From Gammaproteobacteria bacterium (GTDB lineage Bacteria; Pseudomonadota; Gammaproteobacteria; Pseudomonadales; Pseudohongiellaceae), in NCBI GenBank assembly GCA_018401885.1, contig JAGYKB010000007.1, forward strand, positions 41,542 through 105,541: a DNA stretch of 64,000 nt, written 5' to 3'. The translations under genes and the position numbers were made by a program. Position 1 is the stretch's first letter. Every line of letters begins with the position of its first letter. A model generated the notes under the pieces. The model ran no database searches and was not told the origin of the DNA. It worked only from the letters and a program-made list of their open reading frames with translations. Positions 55,249 through 63,913 of this stretch are shown piece by piece.

Positions 55249-55314
55249 TCGTTTCGAGAAAGATCGCGAGTCTATAAAGACGCCCTTAACAACAAACCAA
55301 ATTGAGAGAACATA

Positions 55315-55743
55315 ATGACTACTGTTAACCAACCCCCTTTTCAGGCGCTCTGCGAAACCACTGGCCGTGTCATGCTCGGTCTCTACTTCCTATTGCCCGG
55401 CGGCCTGATGAAGATACTCAACTATCAGGGCACGGCCGATTACATGGCGAGTCACGGGATGACCTTTATCCCCTTCTTTCTGATTCTAACGATCATCATT
55501 CAGACCGGCGGCGGGCTTACGATGATTGTCGGCTATCAAACTAAAGCCACTGCATTTTTACTCGCAGGGCTTACCCTCGTGATCAACGCGGTGATACATG
55601 ATTTTTGGACTCTTCCAGCCGGCGAGTTGCAGACTGCTCACGAAACGCAAAACTTTGTAAAGAACCTAGGCATCGTCGCCGGCCTTCTCGTCGTATCTGG
55701 ACTTGGTGCCGGGCGGTGGAGCCTTGATTCAAGCCGCTCTTGA
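55315..55743 (+). CDS. DoxX family membrane protein
   Basis: Small four-helix inner-membrane protein of 142 residues. TTGRVMLGLYFLLPGGLMKILNYQGTADYMASHGM is the characteristic DoxX start (GRxxLGxxFxxxGxxK), followed by FLILTIIIQTGGGLTMIVGYQTKATAFLLAGLTLVINAVIHDFW. Family roles include subunits of thiosulfate:quinone oxidoreductase and redox-linked membrane complexes, but most members are uncharacterised. The start is preceded by GAGAGAA. It lies between the crotonase and a small monooxygenase, so it may belong to the same transcript. Confidence 0.87.
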   Translation: MTTVNQPPFQALCETTGRVMLGLYFLLPGGLMKILNYQGTADYMASHGMTFIPFFLILTIIIQTGGGLTMIVGYQTKATAFLLAGLTLVINAVIHDFWTLPAGELQTAHETQNFVKNLGIVAGLLVVSGLGAGRWSLDSSRS

Positions 55744-55855
55744 TTCACGCTATTAAGACCCCATTTACATCGTACCGCGGCTTTTGTATTGGGCACGTTT
55801 TACGTTTACAGTAAGACACGCGAAATTTAACGGATTTGCTTGAGGAGAATCAGCG

Positions 55856-56227
55856 ATGATCATGGTGCAATCAACCTTCTTTTTAGTCGACGAGACCAAA
55901 GAGGACGCGCTCGATCTCATGCGTGTCATGGTCACTAAGTCGCGCAAAGAAGCGGGCTGCGTGAGCTATGAATACTTCGCAGGTATCACCGAAACCAATC
56001 AAGTCGTTCTGCTACAGGAATGGACCGACGCGGAGAGCCTGCAGGGACATTACCAGAGCGCGCATATGGAGGAGTTTCTGTCCAAGCTCGGGCTCTACCT
56101 CGAAAGCGAAGTTATCACCCGAACCTATGCGTCGCCAGACGAACCCGTCGCGCAGCGCGCGGATGCGCGTGACGAAGCGGAGCGTAAGCGCGCCGCCGCT
56201 GCCAAAGCGCCGCAGACCATTCACTAA
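55856..56227 (+). CDS. ABM-family monooxygenase (putative quinol monooxygenase)
   Basis: Protein of 123 residues with an antibiotic-biosynthesis-monooxygenase (ABM, YgiN-like) dimeric alpha-beta barrel fold. The start STFFLVDETKEDALDLMRVMVTKSRKEAGCVSYEYFAG is followed by VVLLQEWTDAESLQGHYQSAHMEEFLSKL. Such proteins oxidise quinols or aromatic rings without a cofactor, or bind haem. The last 20 residues are charged and Ala-rich. GAGGAG precedes the ATG. Its place beside DoxX suggests a joint redox role, by inference. Confidence 0.85.
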   Translation: MIMVQSTFFLVDETKEDALDLMRVMVTKSRKEAGCVSYEYFAGITETNQVVLLQEWTDAESLQGHYQSAHMEEFLSKLGLYLESEVITRTYASPDEPVAQRADARDEAERKRAAAAKAPQTIH

Positions 56228-56269
56228 GCCCTTTCCTTCCTTTCTAGAGCCGAATCGAGTCACTGTCCT

Positions 56270-57607
56270 ATGTTCTATACTCAATTAGCGGGGCAACGTG
56301 CTCCAGTCAGCGCTGCCGAGTCTGCACGACTCGTTAAATGGCGTCTCTCGACCTTCTGGGTCATGCTCATCGGCTATATCGGGTATTACATCTGCCGCGG
56401 GAATCTCTCTGCGGCTTTTCCTCTTCTCGAACAGGAATTTGGTTACTCCAACACGCAGCTTGGGCTCATCGTCTCTCTGTCGGAAATCGCTTACGCAGTA
56501 GGCAAGTTCATAAACGGGCCTTTGGCGGACCGTATTGGTGGGCGTCGCATTTTTCTCGTTGGGATGGCTGGTGCAATTTTCTGGAATTTGATCTTCGCTC
56601 TTTCCGGCTCCCTTACCGCCTTCATCGTTGTCTGGTGCTGCTGCCGTTACTTCCTCTCGATGGGCTGGGGCGGCCTCACAAAAACCATCGGATCGTGGTA
56701 TTCGAGCGACAAGAACGGCCGCGTAATGGGCGCGATAAGCGTTAGTTTTCAATTCGGCGGAGCTATCTCAGCACTCTTCGCTGGTTTCCTCGTTTCGATG
56801 GGCGTGAGTTGGCAGGGGGTGTTCGTATACCCGGCGCTAGTTTTGAGCGTCATCGGCATCTGGGCATTTTTCGCGTCCAAGGGTACGCCCAGCGATGTCG
56901 TGCCGGGCGCGATTGCCGTGGAAGGCGCATCGGCAAAGAAGCAGCTAGCCGATTACGGCGATGACGAGACGCCTGGCGTGATGACGATCCTAAAAACCCT
57001 ACTCAAGATGCCGATCTATCGTCAGCTTTTGGTTTTTAGCTTTCTCACAACCCTGCTGCGCTCGGTGTTCCTAATTTGGACGCCGAAATTTTTGTTCGAT
57101 ATTGGTCAGGGGGCCAGCGCTGCGATCCTTAAGTCGGCGGTCTTCCCGCTTCTTGGTGTTGCCGGTACGCTGTTCATCGGCTGGTACACCGACCACTATG
57201 CACGCAACGGCGACCGGGCGCGCATGATGTGGATGATGCTCGCCGTGCTAGTGATCTGCACATTCTCGATCTCAGTTCTAAGCGTTGCGGAAAACCCTAA
57301 CTACAATCTGATTATTTTCTTTTTAGGCGGCAGCGGATTCTTCCTGCTTGGTCCTTATTCGATGAGTAGCGGCGCGCTCACGCTCGACATCGCAGGCGCC
57401 AAGGGCGCTGGTTCTTGTACCGGAATAATCGACGGGATGGGGTATATCGGCGGGGCCATCGCTGCCTTCGCGGCCGGAGCAATGTCCGACAGCTTGGGCT
57501 GGTCGCAGGTGTTTATTGTGCTGACAGGCTTTGCCGCCGTGTCGGCGGTTAGCGCCTACGGCATGAGCCGCGGCTTCCAAAAGCTCGCTAAAAACAGTGA
57601 AGCCTAG
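56270..57607 (+). CDS. MFS transporter, organophosphate:phosphate antiporter-like
   Basis: Major facilitator of 445 residues resembling the GlpT/UhpT branch. It has the start WVMLIGYIGYYICRGNLSAAFPLLEQEFGYSNTQLGLIVSLSEIAYAVGKFINGPLADRIGGRR, recognised by YxxYYxxRxNLS and GKFxxGxLADR. The fold repeats in the second half (PLLGVAGTLFIGWYTDHY). The family exchanges phosphate esters, but divergent members move organic acids. It ends by overlapping the convergent symporter gene by 4 bases. Last gene of the forward catabolic run; possibly the importer for its substrate. No clear Shine-Dalgarno. Confidence 0.85.
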   Translation: MFYTQLAGQRAPVSAAESARLVKWRLSTFWVMLIGYIGYYICRGNLSAAFPLLEQEFGYSNTQLGLIVSLSEIAYAVGKFINGPLADRIGGRRIFLVGMAGAIFWNLIFALSGSLTAFIVVWCCCRYFLSMGWGGLTKTIGSWYSSDKNGRVMGAISVSFQFGGAISALFAGFLVSMGVSWQGVFVYPALVLSVIGIWAFFASKGTPSDVVPGAIAVEGASAKKQLADYGDDETPGVMTILKTLLKMPIYRQLLVFSFLTTLLRSVFLIWTPKFLFDIGQGASAAILKSAVFPLLGVAGTLFIGWYTDHYARNGDRARMMWMMLAVLVICTFSISVLSVAENPNYNLIIFFLGGSGFFLLGPYSMSSGALTLDIAGAKGAGSCTGIIDGMGYIGGAIAAFAAGAMSDSLGWSQVFIVLTGFAAVSAVSAYGMSRGFQKLAKNSEA

Positions 57608-58983
57608 TCAAATTCACCCGCATCTAATCTCGCGAAATAGCTTATCGCGACAGCTTTCACTTTCGGCGCTAGCAGCAGCGTCGACACCATGGTGGGAATT
57701 GCCATGGTCGCGTATGCGCCGTCGAGTAGATTAATAACGATATCGAGTGAGACCACAGAGCCTGCCACGATAAGCAGCATGTAAGCCCACAGGTAATATC
57801 TCTCGCGATGTGCACCAAATAAAAATCCCATGCATTTGCTGCCGTAATACCAGTAGGTAAGCACGGTAGTCATGCTGAGAACGAAGACCATTATCAGCAA
57901 CAGGTAAGCACCGAAACCCGGAAAGACCTGCTCATACGCCTCTGCAGCCATCGTTACGCCCTGAGCCCCTCCCTTCCAAACACCGGTGACCAGAAGCGTC
58001 AGCGCAGTGCAAGTGCACACGATGAGCGTGTCGGCGATAGGGCCGACCATTGCCACCAACCCTTCGCGTGCGGGTTCGTTGGTTTTCGCCGCGCCATGAG
58101 CCAAAGACTCGGTGCCTATACCTGCCTCGTTGGAGAACGCGCCGCGCTGCACGCCAATCAATATGACTGTGCCTATCACGCCGCCAGAGACAGCCTGACC
58201 GCTAAAAGCATCCGTCACGATAAGAAGCAGCATCGACGGTACCTGCTCGATGTGGCTAACCAGAAGAACAGCAGTTACTGCGAAATAAAATACCACCATC
58301 GCCGGCACCATTTTCCCTGCTACGGCGGAGACGCGCTTTACATTGCCTACGGTGATAGAGAAGGCAATTACCGCTAAGACGATGCCCAAAACTAAATCAA
58401 AATTGAAATGCGAATCGGCCGCGGCCAGTCCATTAGGGATGGCGACAGTGTCGCGGATAATCTGCACAAGCTGATTAACCTGAAAGACCGGCAGCGTGCC
58501 AACCATTCCCGCCGCCGCGAATAGCCACGCAAGCGGCAACCATTTTGTACCTAACCCCTCGCGGATAATATACATGGGGCCACCCTGCAATCTGCCTGCA
58601 TCGTCGATGCCGCGATACATTATTGCGAGCGTTGCCGTATAAAATTTAGTGCTAATGCCGACGATTGCGGTGACCCACATCCAAAAGATTGCGCCAGGGC
58701 CGCCGACGGTAAGGGCAACTGCCACGCCAGTGATGTTGCCCAGACCCATCGTGCCGGCGAGCGCCGTGGCGAGCGCGAGAAAATGCGAAATATCTCCGCC
58801 GATGCTGTCGGAGTCGTCGTTAAATTTTCCTCGGAGCAGATCGAAGCTGTGGCGAAAATAGCGGAAGTGTCTGAGCCGCGAATGCAGCATGAAGAAAAAG
58901 CCACCGCCGACTAATAAGATTACCAGCGGCAGTCCCCACATAAAATTAACGTAGGCCGCAATAGCCGCTTCGATCTGAGTCAT
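57604..58983 (-). CDS. alanine/glycine:cation symporter (AGCS family)
   Basis: Sodium-coupled amino-acid symporter of 459 residues with about 11 helices; ATG at 58983, with a GTG two codons earlier following GAGGA. Family marks: GDISHFLALATALAGTMGLGNITGVAVALTVGGPGAIFWMW and QRGAFSNEAGIGTESLAHGAAKTNEPAREGLVAMVGPIADT, seen through GxGNIxGVA and SNEAGIGT. It takes up alanine, glycine or related amino acids with Na+, which fits a marine organism. It is convergent with the MFS gene and lies upstream of nothing obviously related. Confidence 0.92.
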   Translation of the reverse strand: MTQIEAAIAAYVNFMWGLPLVILLVGGGFFFMLHSRLRHFRYFRHSFDLLRGKFNDDSDSIGGDISHFLALATALAGTMGLGNITGVAVALTVGGPGAIFWMWVTAIVGISTKFYTATLAIMYRGIDDAGRLQGGPMYIIREGLGTKWLPLAWLFAAAGMVGTLPVFQVNQLVQIIRDTVAIPNGLAAADSHFNFDLVLGIVLAVIAFSITVGNVKRVSAVAGKMVPAMVVFYFAVTAVLLVSHIEQVPSMLLLIVTDAFSGQAVSGGVIGTVILIGVQRGAFSNEAGIGTESLAHGAAKTNEPAREGLVAMVGPIADTLIVCTCTALTLLVTGVWKGGAQGVTMAAEAYEQVFPGFGAYLLLIMVFVLSMTTVLTYWYYGSKCMGFLFGAHRERYYLWAYMLLIVAGSVVSLDIVINLLDGAYATMAIPTMVSTLLLAPKVKAVAISYFARLDAGEFD

Positions 58984-59065
58984 TGGCACGCGGTCCTCGA
59001 TGGTCTTCTAATTTCTATTAACAACAGTAAGTGAGCCTGCCACTTTGTGGTCTCGCGCTCGCAGG

Positions 59066-60070
59066 TTATTTCGCGTCTGCTTCTCGCCTGCGCTCGCCCG
59101 CAAGGATCGCGCGCATCGCGTAATTTCCTTCGTGGCACGCGTATTCGTATAGCTCAGAGTTACCGTACATCGGCAGTTCGCCCGTCCAAGGTTCGGTGTA
59201 GAGCACCGGATCGTCGATGGTAAATGAGTAGTGAAGCTTCTGATCTTCAACACGCGTAAAACGCTCAGTGAGGTGGATGCCCTCTGAGATTAGGCGCTCT
59301 TTTTGAACCTGCCAAGGATTGAAGTTCTTGGTCTCGACAACAAGCGTATCGCCTTCATAATAGCCTATGGAGTCTCCCAGCCACTTTTCATAGGGTAGAT
59401 CTTTAAATTCTTGATCGATACGGACGATACGGGCGTTGTGCACCATCTCAGCAAGCAACATGACATGCGTTGGCGACTGAACAATTTGCATATTGTTATT
59501 GTAAAGACTGCTCAAAAACGGTGCCGTTGAAGAGAAGCTCACGAGGCATCGATCGGAGAGCGTTCGACCCTCTGGGCCATCGCTTTCGGCGCGCCCCATC
59601 GGCAGGTCTTCCTGCTGCGAGGCTCGCACGGCCTTACCGTCTTCACGCCACGGGATGCGCCCATCCTCTGGATAGGTAATTATCGACGTTCTGTAAAACC
59701 CGTTCATATATGACAAGGTATCGCCCGGCGTGATCCAAAAGCCATTATAGCCGCCAACATTCTCAGGACCTGGCGCCTCTGCGCCGGTGGCCTCGAGGAA
59801 CGCAATATAGTCAGGCGTCGACACCATCGTCTCGAGCATCTCTTGCTCAGATATCTCAAGCTTACCGTTGTAGTTTGCGGGGCGCTCGAGCGACGAACGC
59901 GTCTGATAATTCCATACGCCCTGCACGTCCGGCACGCCCCAGTCTAGCATTGGCGGCTCCCAATCAGACGTCTCCTGCGCTAGCGCCAAGAGCGGTATCG
60001 CGCTCACGGTAAGCCCAAACAATATTAGCGAACGGGGACACACTGTGGTCTTTTTATCGAATCGAATCAT
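59066..60070 (-). CDS. exported protein of unknown function, paralogue B
   Basis: Protein of 334 residues with a signal peptide (SLILFGLTVSAIPLLALAQ). It shares with the protein at 48585-49631 the blocks VPDVQGVWNYQTRSSLERPANYNGK, NVGGYNGFWITPG, SIITYPEDGRIP, LSDRCLVSF, NNNMQIVQSPTHVMLLAEMVHNARIVRI, WLGDSIGYYEGDTLVVETKNF, YTEPWTGELPMY and YEYACHEGNYAMRAILAGERR. The two are clear paralogues, differing mostly between blocks. Function unknown; expected in the periplasm. The gene is single in this neighbourhood, between the symporter and the S9 peptidase on the same strand. Confidence 0.8.
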   Translation of the reverse strand: MIRFDKKTTVCPRSLILFGLTVSAIPLLALAQETSDWEPPMLDWGVPDVQGVWNYQTRSSLERPANYNGKLEISEQEMLETMVSTPDYIAFLEATGAEAPGPENVGGYNGFWITPGDTLSYMNGFYRTSIITYPEDGRIPWREDGKAVRASQQEDLPMGRAESDGPEGRTLSDRCLVSFSSTAPFLSSLYNNNMQIVQSPTHVMLLAEMVHNARIVRIDQEFKDLPYEKWLGDSIGYYEGDTLVVETKNFNPWQVQKERLISEGIHLTERFTRVEDQKLHYSFTIDDPVLYTEPWTGELPMYGNSELYEYACHEGNYAMRAILAGERRREADAK

Positions 60071-60157
60071 TGTTTGCCTCTTTGGGTATCTTGGCTGTAA
60101 TCGGCTTAAATCGAGTTTAGTATCAGAACAGCAACGCGCGAAATAATCTCACTCGGC

Positions 60158-60203
60158 TATCTGTCTTTTTATCTCTATCTTTTTATCGCCATCTTTCTAT
60201 CTA
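60158..60203. repeat. pyrimidine-rich short repeats
   Basis: Three imperfect units of the kind TATCTxTCTTTTT in a row within the 281-base gap between the S9 peptidase gene and paralogue B. Nothing else is recognisable in that gap. Confidence 0.55.
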
Positions 60204-60351
60204 GGACTTTCTATACTTTGCTCTGCTTTACAGTGAAACAAGCGTTGAGGCTACCTTAGCGTTCGAGTTGAGTGCAAGTTCCGACAAACTACTCCGCCTA
60301 TCCATTCTGAGACGCTATTCAATTATCTCAGTGAGCAATTCGCTACGTTGC

Positions 60352-62787
60352 TTAAGGGATGTTCGCCGCGAAGCGGAAATCTGCGACTGGTTCTCCCTGC
60401 GCAAGGTGACGCACGAAGTAGTCCCAGCGCTTCTTCATGAAATAACGCGAGTTACCAAATCCGTGCCCCGCGTCTGGGAGCAGCAAGAGATCGAAGTCTT
60501 TCTCGGCCTTGATCAGCGCCTGCACAACCAGCAGCGTATTCGATGGATGAACATTGTCGTCCATCAGTCCATGGGCCAGGAGAAGTTTCCCTTCGAGTCG
60601 ATCGGCAAGCAGCTGATTCGCCTGACGATCGTAATTAGTTACCTGCTTGGCGCCGGAGCCCGTCTCTTCGACCAACGTCGTCTCAAGCAGTCCCTGCCAC
60701 TTCTCGCCCCAGTCGTCCTCATAATTGCGATTGTCGTGATTGCCCGCGCCCGAAACAGCGACCTTGTAAAATTTGGGATAGCGTAGGATCCCCGCTGTCG
60801 ACGCAAAACCGCCGCCCGAATGTCCCCAGATGCCAACGCGGTCGAGATCCATCCAAGGGCGTGACGCGGCGAGCTCGCGAATGCCGGCAATCTGATCGGG
60901 CAGACCATTGTCACCCATGTCGGCATAGTAAGCGTCGTGGAATGACTTCGAGCGGCCCGGCGTGCCCATTGCGTCAAGCTCGACAACGACAAAACCCAGC
61001 TCCGCCACCGCCTGCTTATCTCGGCGCGCAGCACTGAACGCACGACTGCCCACGCTGCCGGTCTGAGGTCCCGGATAAAGGTAGTTCAGAACTGGGTAAC
61101 TCACCGACTCATCGAAATTCGACGGTTTATAAAGCAGCCCATGAATAGAGGTAAGTCCATCGCGCGCTTTGGTCACGAAAGGCTCTGGGGCGACCCATCC
61201 TGCTGCAAGCAAACGATCGAGCGAAGTGTTTGCGAGCGTGAGTAACACCTCGCCATTCGCTCGTCGCAACACACTCCTTGGCGGGGTCGTCGGTGTCGAA
61301 TAGCTATCAAAAACGAAACGTCCACTTGGTGCGAGACTCAGGTCGTGATGTGCAGTTTCTGGGGTAAGCAGCTCTAGCTCACCGCCATCAATGCTGACTC
61401 GATACAGATACTGGAAATAGGGATCGCCGGCTTCGCGATTCGAGCCAATAAAGATGATTGTTCGCGTATCCTCATCCACCCTGAGCATCTTTAGCACGGC
61501 CCAGTTGCCGGTTGTTATAGGCGCTTTAATCTCGCCGGTTGTGAGATCGCCTAAGTAAAGATGGCCCCAGTTGCTGCGCTCAGAGAACCAGATAAATTCA
61601 TTGCTCGCATGCAGCACTTGCCAATTTTCGGCATCGAATCCCGACTCATAATAGGTTTCGGTGACCTCCTTATAGATATCTCGGACCGCCCCTGTATCGA
61701 TATCCGCCAGTCTCAATTGCGCAATTTTATGATCGCGTGAAGACGACACAAAGGCGAGCGTGGCGCTATCCGCACTCCACTCTACGTCGAGGAATTCGCC
61801 GCTGCGGCCTGCAATGTGATCGGTTGTGGTCGAACGCTGCGGCTCTGCAGGCATATCGAGCGCGACGAGACGCGACATGGGATCGAGATGTATCACGACA
61901 CGCTCGATCATGAACACATGCTCATCCCCTGGCAGTGGGTATTTCCAGGTGTCTACCCTCGGGTGTCCCACCGCAGTCTCAACAAGAGTCAGTGTTTTCA
62001 CCTCGCGAGAATCTTGCCTAAACGTCGCGATTTTTGATGAGTCCGGTGACCAAAGTAGCACGGGGCCTGGATCCTGAATCCAACCTGCGCTATTGGTTGC
62101 ATATCCGTAGTCGGCCGATCCATCGAAAGTAAGCTGCACTTCGCTTTCATCACGCGTGCTGCGCACCCATAGATTGTGCTCGCGGATAAAGGCCGCACGT
62201 TCGCCGTCAGGTGAAAGGAACTGATGCGGCGGTGGCGCTTGCAGTCGAGTGAGGGCTGCATCGCTTGTAAAAATGTTGCCTAGGTCGAGAGCAAAGCGGT
62301 CGCCGGCAAAGTCGAATCGAAGTTCATTCGCTTCGAGCACTAAGTTGCGTAAATTCAGTTCGTCTGCGTCTATTTTTTCAGCCGTGTCTGCCGCTTCGGC
62401 ACTTGTCTGCAGTTTGAGCAGTGCCGCAACTCGAGCAGAATCGAACAGCTCAACAGACGAGCCCGCGACGGGGTCGACAAGGACATAGTCGCTACCCTCT
62501 TCGGTCCGGCGTCGAAGAATCAGCCTGTCATCCTGCTGCCAATAGTGCGCGCGAATCTCACCGGCGAGCAAAGGCGTCATGTTGGGTGCGAGCATCTGCT
62601 CGGCACGTCGATAGTTTTCGATAGTCGGCGAAGGCGGGCGAGAGTCGGTCACAATATCCCCTTGTTCAGATTGCGATTGGACAGTGGTTGGAGACCCACC
62701 GTCCCCGCAGCTGCTCAATAAAAGTATCGAAGAGCACACTGCAGCGAGAGCAAAGAATCTGCGAGCGTTGAGAGGCTGTTTCATCAT
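60352..62787 (-). CDS. S9 family dipeptidyl-peptidase IV-like lipoprotein
   Basis: Serine exopeptidase of 811 residues. The N terminus is a lipoprotein signal (AAVCSSILLLSSCGDGG; Cys of the lipobox LLSSC), so it is membrane-attached outside the cytoplasm. A beta-propeller of the DPP IV N-terminal type covers about residues 90-550 (for example FLSPDGERAAFIREHNLWV, LLWSPDSSKIATFRQD). The C-terminal hydrolase domain has GIWGHSGGGFAS with the Ser, the Asp in LMDDNVHPSNT and the His in LPDAGHGFGN. It removes N-terminal dipeptides, often Xaa-Pro. AGGAAG precedes the ATG. No partner peptidase nearby; purC lies downstream in sequence but upstream in transcription. Confidence 0.92.
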   Translation of the reverse strand: MMKQPLNARRFFALAAVCSSILLLSSCGDGGSPTTVQSQSEQGDIVTDSRPPSPTIENYRRAEQMLAPNMTPLLAGEIRAHYWQQDDRLILRRRTEEGSDYVLVDPVAGSSVELFDSARVAALLKLQTSAEAADTAEKIDADELNLRNLVLEANELRFDFAGDRFALDLGNIFTSDAALTRLQAPPPHQFLSPDGERAAFIREHNLWVRSTRDESEVQLTFDGSADYGYATNSAGWIQDPGPVLLWSPDSSKIATFRQDSREVKTLTLVETAVGHPRVDTWKYPLPGDEHVFMIERVVIHLDPMSRLVALDMPAEPQRSTTTDHIAGRSGEFLDVEWSADSATLAFVSSSRDHKIAQLRLADIDTGAVRDIYKEVTETYYESGFDAENWQVLHASNEFIWFSERSNWGHLYLGDLTTGEIKAPITTGNWAVLKMLRVDEDTRTIIFIGSNREAGDPYFQYLYRVSIDGGELELLTPETAHHDLSLAPSGRFVFDSYSTPTTPPRSVLRRANGEVLLTLANTSLDRLLAAGWVAPEPFVTKARDGLTSIHGLLYKPSNFDESVSYPVLNYLYPGPQTGSVGSRAFSAARRDKQAVAELGFVVVELDAMGTPGRSKSFHDAYYADMGDNGLPDQIAGIRELAASRPWMDLDRVGIWGHSGGGFASTAGILRYPKFYKVAVSGAGNHDNRNYEDDWGEKWQGLLETTLVEETGSGAKQVTNYDRQANQLLADRLEGKLLLAHGLMDDNVHPSNTLLVVQALIKAEKDFDLLLLPDAGHGFGNSRYFMKKRWDYFVRHLAQGEPVADFRFAANIP

Positions 62788-62845
62788 GTTACTTCCTAAA
62801 TGGAGGCCGGATGCTATTTTAGGCCTTGTTAGGCGCAGCGCTCAG

Positions 62846-63913
62846 TCAGGTGAGTGTATCGAGTATCAGATTCACCGATTCGACGAGACGCTCGTCGCGC
62901 GGCCTCAAATCAGGCACGAAACGCACGCCTAACAAATGCTGCAAGCCTTCGATATAGCGCACTGCGATCTCATTGGCCTGAGCCTGAGTGAACTGTTGAT
63001 CGTGTTCGGTCACCATGCCGCGCGCAAATTCTTTCGAGAACGAGACGGGCTCGCCATCGCGGGTGAGTAGTTCGCCCGCGTCATTGAGACGCCAGAAACG
63101 CGAAGAATCCATCGTATAAAGCTCGTCGGCGGCAACAATCTCACCGGCACGATTTATCCCATGTTCGGTTTTTGTATCGACAAGCACCATGCCCCGCTCT
63201 CGTAGGTGTTCTGTCACGATGCCGAAGGCCATTAGAGAGGAATTGCGTATTTGCGCATACTGACCTTCAGTGCAAACGCCCATCGCGACAAGCTGTTCAG
63301 CATCCATTGTTTCATCCACCGCAGCCTTGCTGCTCGGCGTATCGAGAAGATAGGGAAGACAGCCATTCGGCTCGAGGCTGTTTACCGCAAGCTCGTGGCC
63401 GGCGAATCGCAGCACGCGTGCGCCGCTCTGCTTTGCTGCTAGCCAGTGCTGATAGAGCGACGTAGACGTCGAGCTCTTGGCCATGTAGCGACGCAGGACA
63501 TTCTCGAGCATCACCAGCTCAAGGTTCTCGGCAGGAATCACTGTCGAGGTAGCAGCAAGACCCGACACTTCAAACTGCGACGTGCCTATCGCGCCGCTGA
63601 CAAGCCGGCGCATATGATCATGGTTGAGGGCGAGGACTTGGTCTTTAAATGGAATCGCGCCGCGATTTACGTCGTGAGTCGAAATTCGGTTATTGCGAAA
63701 CATGAGCCTTAGCTCGCGACCGTCGGCAGCAACAAGTGATTCGCCAAAAACTGAATCCGACACCTTGCCCTTTAGTACCGTCGCGTCCGCTAGACGCGGC
63801 AGCTCTCCATCGGCGATAAGCTCACCTATAGAGCGCCCGAGGCTCACTGTTGCGCCATGCTCTGCGACGAGCTCTTGGATTTCGGTAATGCTTAGGGGCG
63901 CGGCTGCGGTCAT
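62846..63913 (-). CDS. purC: phosphoribosylaminoimidazole-succinocarboxamide synthase (long form)
   Basis: SAICAR synthetase of about 355 residues (ATG 63913; a TTG at 63973 would add 20). It joins aspartate to CAIR with ATP in purine synthesis. Blocks: ATVLKGKVSDSVFG at the ATP-binding start, LMFRNNRISTHDVNRGAIPFKDQVL, VIPAENLELVMLENVLRRYMAKSSTSTSLYQHW, GMVLVDTKTEHGIN and ELYTMDSSRFW. It is longer than the roughly 240-residue E. coli type and belongs to the longer group found in other gammaproteobacteria. No strong Shine-Dalgarno is visible. The rest of the window beyond it holds no feature. Confidence 0.9.
   Translation of the reverse strand: MTAAAPLSITEIQELVAEHGATVSLGRSIGELIADGELPRLADATVLKGKVSDSVFGESLVAADGRELRLMFRNNRISTHDVNRGAIPFKDQVLALNHDHMRRLVSGAIGTSQFEVSGLAATSTVIPAENLELVMLENVLRRYMAKSSTSTSLYQHWLAAKQSGARVLRFAGHELAVNSLEPNGCLPYLLDTPSSKAAVDETMDAEQLVAMGVCTEGQYAQIRNSSLMAFGIVTEHLRERGMVLVDTKTEHGINRAGEIVAADELYTMDSSRFWRLNDAGELLTRDGEPVSFSKEFARGMVTEHDQQFTQAQANEIAVRYIEGLQHLLGVRFVPDLRPRDERLVESVNLILDTLT

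Noticed and set aside
60268..60786. Forward open frame of 172 codons at the end of the S9 peptidase gene
   Set aside because: It is antisense to the catalytic domain with intact Ser, Asp and His motifs.
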